Part shown: positions 57,071 through 64,000 of the stretch, in pieces
How the letters are laid out: every line of letters begins with the position of its first letter
Position numbering within the stretch: the stretch's first letter is position 1
DNA from: Lantana camara
Taxonomy: Eukaryota > Streptophyta > Magnoliopsida > Lamiales > Verbenaceae
Length of the DNA: 64,000 bases
Assembly (NCBI GenBank): GCA_037501455.1
Contig: CM074862.1
Coordinates: forward strand, 80,034,001 to 80,098,000
Direction of reading: 5' to 3'
Program-made: the position numbers and the translations under genes
Notes under the pieces: model-generated
The model's database searches: none
Told to the model about the DNA's origin: nothing
What the model saw: the letters and a program-made list of their open reading frames with translations, nothing else

Positions 57071-58874
57071 GTTAATTGTATGGGTTTAATCTTATATTCT
57101 AAATTCATTAGTTTTAGAATAATTTGACTAATTTTGAATTAATTCATTTTAAAATATCAAGATGCAAACCGATTTTGTATTGATATTATTAAAATATATT
57201 ATTGATGAAAATTTTAAAATGAAAAAATAATGCTTAGACAATACTTGATTATTTCCTGTTGTCGATGTCATGTTGATGCGAAAATGTCGATATCATGTTG
57301 ATGGGAAAATGTTGATGCTATGATTAAGGTTTTAATAACCGCTTTCTTTTATGTTTATGAGGTTGATGTCGTGATTAAGGTTTGTAGGATAGAACTCTAG
57401 GTTAGAATTGTATTAATTTTAAATTGAAAATAATTTATCAAATTATGAACTAATAGCAGAACTAAATAGAATTCCAAAAAAATTTAGTACCATTAGAAAA
57501 TGTTATAATTATAATTACATTAGAAATCACACGGCCGCTTTCTTTTATGCTTATGCGATGCAAATAGTTACGAAAAGTGATATTTTTGTAATATCTAATT
57601 TAGGTCAAATAAATTCAACTATCTATTTTATTTTGAGCAGGGATAAAATGAATAACAATCAAATCAGTTACAAGCTTTCACGATTGAATAGAAAGAAAGA
57701 TTTATATATTAAACGGTATAGAGGAGTAAATGAAGGTTTAGTGGCTGAACATTTGGCACGATTACAGACATAATATCAATTTTTATCCGGACTCCATAAT
57801 AACTCTCCAAGCGAAGTATGGATTGTAATATCTAAAGCCCACCATCAAGAGGCAGGCGAATAGCCTGAGAAACATCGACACGTTCAAGAACGCGTTCAAG
57901 ACGAGGGTTATCATCTCACACAACTGATTTAATGCGTGATGGTTAGATTATTTCGAATGATATGCTCCTCATTAATATTTTACATATATATTGGTGTATA
58001 TTTATTGAATTTTGATATATATTTTATTGAATTGTGATTACTTCTTTTGCCATACATCATAATATTTATACTTATTCAATATAGGGGAAGTACAAGCTGA
58101 TGGTGGTGGTCATGAGCAATTCAATTCACAAGGACTCTGTTTTGTTCCTATTTTACTCGGTATAATTTAATTTTTTAGGCATTGATCATATTATTTAGTT
58201 ATATATGTTCACTTATTTTGCAAATGTATACTATTATATTCATAGATCACATTATCGATGAGAATAGAATTATTAGAGATAAAAGTCAAGTTGACGCAAG
58301 AGGATGTGTGGAAACTACAAATTGTAATATTTCTTCTTTTATATATAATTTTTATTTTAATTTCCACCTTTTATTTTGTTGGTTTAATGATTTTTTTTAT
58401 GTATATCAGGTGAGCTATAACCGGTACATCTATTTATGAGCATGGTTGTACAAATATAGCTCGGGCACATATGAATCGACCTGAGGAGCATGGCTCTAAC
58501 TTACAGAGTATGTATTTTATGTTAATTTGCCACAATTCATTTTTTATTTTAAATTAAAGCACTTTTATATATCTATCATAACATTACGTACTACCAATTA
58601 GGGGGTCAAGAATGTGAATTTTCGGAGTTAGAAGATGAAGTTTTTGTACCCAGTACGTTTCCATTGGAAAACAACAATGATCTCGGGGCACCAACATCTG
58701 TATGTGTTTCAATGATGTAAGGTACTGTATAGAAAGCTTACCGAACAACTTAAAAATACAAATAATGTATGAGATTGTTCATTTGTTATAAATATAAAAT
58801 TTTAACTACTTAATTTATATTGTTAATAAATATTTATTAGAAATACAATTTTAAATATAAGTTAATATGTGTAT
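57071..58874 (+). other. Unrecognised exon-like islands in AT-rich DNA
   Basis: Short GC-richer stretches with coding-like character alternate with AT-rich spacers: 57640-57773 (NNQISYKLSRLNRKKDLYIK), 58243-58320 (HIIDENRIIRDKSQVDARGC), 58410-58510 and 58601-58720 (GQECEFSELEDEVFVPSTFP). Several are bordered by AG before and GT after. I do not recognise a family. It may be a decayed host or transposon gene; the second Tat element interrupts the region at 58875. Confidence 0.25.
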
Positions 58875-59722
58875 TGATGGTGCTGGAAATCAGGTTTCCA
58901 AGAATGCAACAACACTTTAGTATTTGTATGGAAAGGGAAAGACCATCACAGGCGTGAGGGCCTCAGGATCTGGGTTTCCTCTTAAGCGTGGGTTCTTCCA
59001 GCTAGGATAACACCAAAGATGCAAGTTGCAGGGATGATGTTATTGTGGTGAGAATGGTGAAAAGCTTGAGAAGATCAGTGGAAATGCCCAGAATAATGTA
59101 TGCAATTTGTATGCAGATGATGACTTGGGGGAGAATGCATGGGTTCCCCCCTATTTATATGTTAGGGATGGGGGTAAATGGGTAAATTGACCATGTGGTC
59201 CCAAACCTGTGTTGCCCTAACACGTGGCAGCCTTTGAGGGTGTGAGAATGACATTTCTGAAAAGGAGACGGCGTGTCAGGTGCACGGTACGCAGTACCTT
59301 TGTGTCAGAGGTTGTTGACGAGGGTCGCATGAGTGGAGGGTCCCGGATCCATCTTATGAGGGTTCAGGTCCACCGCGGTGGTGGGGGGTGACCCGCGAGC
59401 GATTAGTGACGCTCGAAGAGTGCTCGGATGGGTTCCTCATGGTTTATGAGCTTTGAGCGCCAAAACCCGAGCGACAAGAATATGGCCCTCGTGTGGATGA
59501 TTCCTTGAGAAAGGTAACCCCGAGGGCCGATACGGGAGAGCCGGGCCTGCCTGCTCGTCCTCGCCGTTTAACTGGTTGTCCGAGGCTTAGAGGCCCATAT
59601 TAGTTGGCAAGTGAGTAGGCTGGGTTGGTCCACGAGCCCGTCAATACGAGGGAGTAATCTCAGCGTTAGCAGATGGTGACAGGTGGACGGTCCTGATAAG
59701 AGCGCATTTTTGGGCCTCATCA
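58875..59722 (-). repeat. Tat element 2, 3' LTR
   Basis: The plus sequence runs TGATGGTGCTGG to GGGCCTCATCA. The TGATGG start is shared with the first Tat LTR. On the minus strand a TATA box (ATATAAATAGGGG, about 59148-59160) supports transcription in that direction. The right end is fixed by the adjoining polypurine tract. The partner LTR is outside the window. Confidence 0.8.
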
Positions 59723-59738
59723 TTTTGCCCCCCAAATT
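59723..59738 (-). other. Polypurine tract of Tat element 2
   Basis: The minus strand reads AATTTGGGGGGCAAAA directly before TGATGAGGCCC, the LTR start. This is the expected plus-strand DNA primer site and fixes the orientation of the element. Confidence 0.75.
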
Positions 59739-60023
59739 CTGTAGTATCGCTCGATCGTACTGTAGAATTTTTAATATGGAGGGAGCCTAGTATTTTGAAT
59801 TTCTTGAGGATCAAGACGCTGCTAGAGAAGTGACCGTCTGCCTTCTGTAACGGACATAATCTGACACCGCATTAATTGATGTCATGTCCGCATTTAATGC
59901 GGAGTGGGAACGTGGGCGCGTGTACTCCGGGAGACGTGAGGCGGTTAGCAAAAGTGGGGGGATTTCCTAGGCGGGAAATGATTGCGTTTTGAATTTTCAG
60001 CCCTAATCCATGTAAAATCTTCC

Positions 60024-60033
60024 CTATAAATAG
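60024..60033 (+). promoter_or_regulatory. TATA box of antisense gene, element 2
   Basis: CTATAAATAG lies in a short GC-richer window. A leader of about 270 bases follows. It contains a possible 5' UTR intron (donor CTTAGGTAAAAA at about 60150, acceptor TTTCAG near 60260) before the ATG at 60324. Confidence 0.65.
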
Positions 60034-60323
60034 GGGTCTGCAGGGCTTTGGGATCTTTTTCACGCATTCAAACTCTTTCAAGCACATACACAGCAAGAAA
60101 TCTCTGTCAGTTCTTCAGATTCCGGCGAATTTCTTCTCTTCAAATCTTAGGTAAAAATTCCTTATCCTTCTTCTTATTTTCCCCGTGCTAACATTAGTTT
60201 TAGGTTGTGTGAGTGAAACCCTTGAGGGAAGAGCCACTGTCTACCATTGAACTTGTTTCAGAAATCTTCTCCCTCCTTGAGTTTTATGTTAGAAATCCCG
60301 TTTCCAAAAGTTGAAAAGTGAAC

Positions 60324-63198
60324 ATGGCCAAAAACCAAGCTGACGATTACGTAAGGGAGATTGAGGAGATGTCGGTGGGGAGCTCTTCCCCTCATGGCGA
60401 TGTCCCCACAGCTGTTCCCCTGGCTAGGGCGCCCCCAGATGAGGGGATTCCCATGGCGATCTCGGTGGCCCAGTCTCCGGCTGATGCCGGGGAAGAAGAG
60501 GTGGACGCCGCCGTTCAAGGGATGAACGAGCGTGCTCCCGGAGGGGTGAACGACCTCTTTGAAGAGATGCATAACGTGATGGAAATGCAAAGGCAGGGGG
60601 AGAGAGTATTCCCAGTGTTGAATAGCGCTGTGAGACCCCAAGATCACAGGATCACAGTGGCTATGATGGCCCCCGAGGGCGAAGCAGGGCCATCCGGGCG
60701 TCAATTTGAGGTTGAGCCCTCCAGAAGGCGCCATAGGAGAGGTAAGGAGCCTGCCACTCGAGTGAGGCAAGATAACCGCCATCAAACTGACAGATCTCCG
60801 GATGAGATTGAGAGTATTCTGACGCTCGACGATTTGGAGGATTTGAGGGTGAAGGCTTATTGGGATGAAGCAGTATTTCCCATGCGACTTCCCGAGGAGG
60901 GGGAGAGGGCCAACCGACCGCCGCCTGGGATGATGACGGTCTATTGGGATGCAGTCCTGGCTGGGGGCTTGAGGTTCCCTATTGCCCATTCTGCTGCTGT
61001 CATCTACCACCACCTAGGGCTTTGCCCTTCACAAATTCTGCCCAACGGTATAGCTTTAATCAACACCTTCCTAATAACGATGAGAGCCTTAAACCATGCA
61101 ACCTCGATCGTCAACTTCGACAGTTTGATACAAGTAGCCCGCTCGCCCCGTTCGTCGCCTACGGACGGGTTTTATTATGCCCAGGCCAAATCGGGCTTTA
61201 AGATGATAGACTCCCCATCTACCTCCTACGGCGAGCATTGGAAGGAGAAATATTTCTTCGTGGGGGCTCCCGGGAGAATTTTTGGGGTTCATCGCCAGTG
61301 GATGATACATGGCGAGGGTCCTTTGGTTAGGGAAAGGACAAGGAATAAAGCTTTTGAGGATTGGGCACAGGGGTTAGCCTTCGTGATGAGGAGTGAGAAA
61401 AAATGGATTAAGGCTGAAACCCTGGTGAAGAACGAGGGAGTACTGTTTCGTTATGTCTTGTCCTGCCCTCCAGACATGATACTCAACCCTCCAGCCGACA
61501 TCATGACCCTCGATGGTTAGACCCTAGGAACTAACTGCTCTGACTCCTAGAATAACCTTCTAACTTGGTGTGATTGCTGTGTTTTTTGTCTCTGCGATTC
61601 AATCAACCAATTTTTGACGCTCGTTTCTTCTTATTGGCAGGTGTCCAAATACTATCCCAAGGCATGAATGCTGAAGCCCTTTCCCGCATGTTGGGTGCCC
61701 AAGGACCCGTTGCCGACCCTCAACACCCGCAACCGTAGCAAAACCGCCCTCCCAATGCTCCGAGGGGGAGGGTAAACAGTCGAGGAGCTGGCCGAGGGCA
61801 GAACAATGCCCGAGGGGGAACAGGGAATGAGGCTCCCCCCAGAGGCCCTATTGAGGATCTGACAGTGGAGGGTACCCACGAGGCTACTCCTCTGCCGGCG
61901 GCCCCGACGGGCCCAATTTCATTGAGTTCAAGCGGGTCCCGAAACCGCTCGGGTGAGCCCATCCGCATACATGCAACCCTTCGGGCCGACCGCCAAGGGA
62001 AGAGAAAGAGGCTTCCGGATTCAATTCCCATTTCTGGTAAGGGGAAAGAGGTGGTCATAGGGCATAGAGGCGAGGGCAGCGACACTTCTTCGTCAGAGGA
62101 CGAAGATTTCTGGAAGATAGGCTGCAAGGGCGACTCCCGCTACAAGCGCCAACGGACTGAGGGTCCGGTGCTTCTGAAAAAGAGCGCCTACTCCGTGAAC
62201 CTCGTTTCTGACATCGTCGGGAAACTCCAGTTTTCCGGCGATCATGACAAGCTGAACGAGCATGACGCCGCTCGTGTTGCCGACGATGCCTGCCATGCCC
62301 TTCTGACGGTAAGTCCTTAGTATCCTCTGAAGGTTTTCAACTTCCATTGTTCCCATTCTAATGCTAATCTTTGTGTCTGACTTTCCAGGAGGTAATCCCT
62401 AGGTTAAAGAATTTGCAGGGGCGAGCGCAGGCCTACTCCGAGCATAAGGCCAAGTACAAGAAACTGTTGCGCATTTCTGACCCCGTCCAGTTGCAAGAGG
62501 ATTACAACAACCTCCACACCCAACTGAACACCGCCAATATTGACAAGGACAGGCTGAGGGAGAATCTGCAGAAGTCGGACGAGGCCTACCTTACTCTTGA
62601 CGAGCGTCATAGGGAGTTGAAGGTGGAGCGTGACCGGCTGAGGTAACAGAACCGGGAGCTGGGTGAGCAGTTGGCGAAAAGCACTCGCCGAAACGAGGAA
62701 GCAAACAAGGCCCTTGCTGACTTGCAGGGCAAAGTACAGGGCTTGGAGGCGAGGGTATCCTGGGAGGCAGTGAAGAAGTTCTTACGATCCAAAGCTTTCG
62801 TGTTCGCGGCCAACATCCATTGCTTCGACAATGCACGGCGTTTCTTCCATAAAGCCATCGGGCAAATGGTGAAGCTTGGCTTGGCATCTGAAAGCGCTCG
62901 GACTGACGCGTGCTTACACATGGATCTAGACGAAAACTGCGAGCCCATGGTCCAAGATGGGGATCCTTCCGAGAGCTTGGCGGAGCCGGAATACCAGGAG
63001 TTGGTGGAAACACTCCAGCGGGAGTTCATAGCTGCCAATACTGTAGGTCCCGAGCCTATCCAGATAGAAGATGAAGGCACCCTCATGGACACCGTGGATG
63101 TCGAGGAACCTGGTGAGGCTCACACTTCTGACGCCAACGTGTTGGCCCCTGTTCCCCTTGCGACAGCTCCTCCTGAGCCCGACGCCCCAGCCCAGTGA
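60324..63198 (+). pseudogene. Antisense Tat gene (gypsy-type transposon domain), element 2
   Basis: The model has three exons. Exon 1 (60324-61515) opens MAKNQADDYVREIEEMSVGS and carries the PF04195-like domain at about residues 190-390 (VYWDAVLAGGLRFPIAHSAA, GLCPSQILPNGIALINTFLI). Exon 2 (61641-62308, after TTGGCAG, donor GTAAGT) is a Pro/Gly/Arg-rich linker with an acidic serine patch and KGKRKRL-type basic stretches that could be nuclear signals. Exon 3 (62389-63198, after TTCCAG) is a coiled coil (DKDRLRENLQKSDEAYLTLD) and an acidic tail ending PDAPAQ. The frame is continuous across both junctions, except for a TAG at 61736 and a TAA at 62644, each at a place where Gln would fit. It is therefore nearly intact at about 890 codons. 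The ATG at 60324 is preferred over a GTG two codons upstream. It is antisense to gag-pol, and its function is unknown. Confidence 0.8.
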
Positions 63199-64000
63199 AG
63201 CTCCCTTGGCTACTAATCTCTTGCCCTTGTCAGTTTAAACTCTTCTTTCCATTTACGAGCAATTTTATATCTGTACTTAATCTTTCAGTTATTTCCTGAA
63301 TACTTTGGATCCTTTATGCCGCTTTCCGATATATTTGAACTCCTTTTTAAATGCTTGAATGTCTGAATGTTTTCTCCTTTACTTTTAAACGATGAATGAT
63401 ATTATTTCATTGCGCTCGTCATTCTTTCTTGTGTGAACTGGTCCTTCTTATACGAACGTTGGCGATGAGCGTGTTTGTGCGCGTGGGCGTTTCCTTTAAG
63501 AGGGCCCCGGCATTCGCCCTATCACTCCATCAGTTGAAAGTTTGGCAGCGTCTGGAGATTTGAGGGGCGTAGATACGAGCGCGAGGGTGTTTCCCCTGGG
63601 GGTTCCCTGGCCGTATCCGTAATGAGGCTCGAATTTGAACTTAGGAAACCTTTGGGGATTTGCCTAAGTATTGGCCCTATAATGTGCACCCTCGTCTTGA
63701 ACGCTCCATTAGGTTGTACATACTTTAGAAATCATCAGTAGGATTTGCTAAGTATGGGATCAAAGCGAGCGTAGCCGTGGGGTTAGCGTTATTTTGAGGG
63801 ACCTATGAAAGGGTTATTATGGGATTCACTGTTTTCTGAGTGTGCCCTCACCCAAGAGGTCGAGGGTCTCCGGGGTTTTTACGAGCGCGAGCCGGAGTGA
63901 CATGCACTCAGCTGGCGTAAATTAAGCATTTTGCCCCCCGGTTGCCCGACACGCTCGTTCTTAGGATTTTACACACTTACGAATTGTCACACACCCAAAT
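63199..64000. other. 3' flank of antisense gene, toward pol end
   Basis: Holds the presumed 3' UTR, with polyadenylation-like words (GATGAATGATATTATTTC near 63390), and spacer. A second polypurine-like stretch lies at 63930-63942 (TTTTGCCCCCCGG, minus CCGGGGGGCAAAA). No integrase motif is reached before the window ends. Confidence 0.45.

Larger units (their letters stand above)
58875..64000 (-). mobile_element. Second Tat-lineage retrotransposon, 3' part
   Basis: The 3' LTR (58875-59722), polypurine tract (59723-59738) and plus-strand antisense gene (60324-63198) are in the same order as in the first Tat element. The window ends before gag-pol, the 5' LTR and the second target duplication. 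The five bases before the LTR are TGTAT, the expected duplication. Element orientation is minus, judged from the polypurine tract and the LTR TATA box. Confidence 0.85.

Noticed and set aside
60258..61013. 251-codon minus-strand open frame
   Set aside because: Shadow of exon 1 of the antisense gene; no gag, protease or RT motif.

Overview
The window is nuclear DNA of a flowering plant, most likely a eudicot. Evidence for this is a spliced IQ67-domain (calmodulin-binding) gene, plant-specific Tat-lineage Ty3/gypsy retrotransposons with two RNase H domains, MULE and hAT transposons, tRNA-derived SINEs and Helitron ends. It is a gene-poor, transposon-rich interval. The only cellular gene I can support is the 5' part of an IQD gene at the left edge (357-1561, minus strand, running off the window). 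Species cannot be named from the sequence.

Layout. 1-1561: IQD gene with a foldback MITE in its fourth intron. 3.3-5.7 kb: degenerate GAGGTCGA-rich repeat and an LTR remnant. 5.98-8.6 kb: decayed MULE transposase (minus) facing a decayed plant-mobile-domain gene (plus). 9.3-18.7 kb: AT-rich DNA with four tRNA-derived SINEs, a long inverted duplication, and three hAT-type foldback elements, each with a perfect 8-base target duplication. 18.7-26 kb: nothing recognisable except one orphan open frame.

26.2-52.1 kb: a transposon nest bracketed by two direct repeats. A decayed Ty1/copia on the minus strand (26.5-32.8 kb) is cut by a hAT-like element (27164-27742) and by a 3.3 kb solo LTR (27924-31237, duplication GTTAG). 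A second decayed copia on the plus strand (33.3-35.0 and 51.4-51.6 kb) is split by a hAT element (35022-51392, duplication CTGAATAG). That hAT is split by a complete Tat gypsy element (35159-48790, duplication CCCAT). The Tat reverse transcriptase is in turn split by a solo copia LTR (42688-44641, duplication AGTCC). The order of events can be read directly from these duplications.

52.1-58.9 kb: AT-rich DNA with Helitron-type termini (TCTATACTATTATA start, CCCGTGC hairpin plus CTAG end), a 272-base tandem duplication and unrecognised exon-like islands. 58.9-64.0 kb: the 3' part of a second Tat element (3' LTR, polypurine tract, antisense gene). Its gag-pol would lie beyond the right edge.

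The most interesting coding content is the pair of antisense genes in the two Tat elements. Each has its own TATA box, a three-exon structure with a gypsy-type (PF04195-like) domain exon, a linker exon and a coiled-coil exon, and lies tail to tail with gag-pol. Genes of this kind have been reported in the Tat lineage, but their function is unknown.
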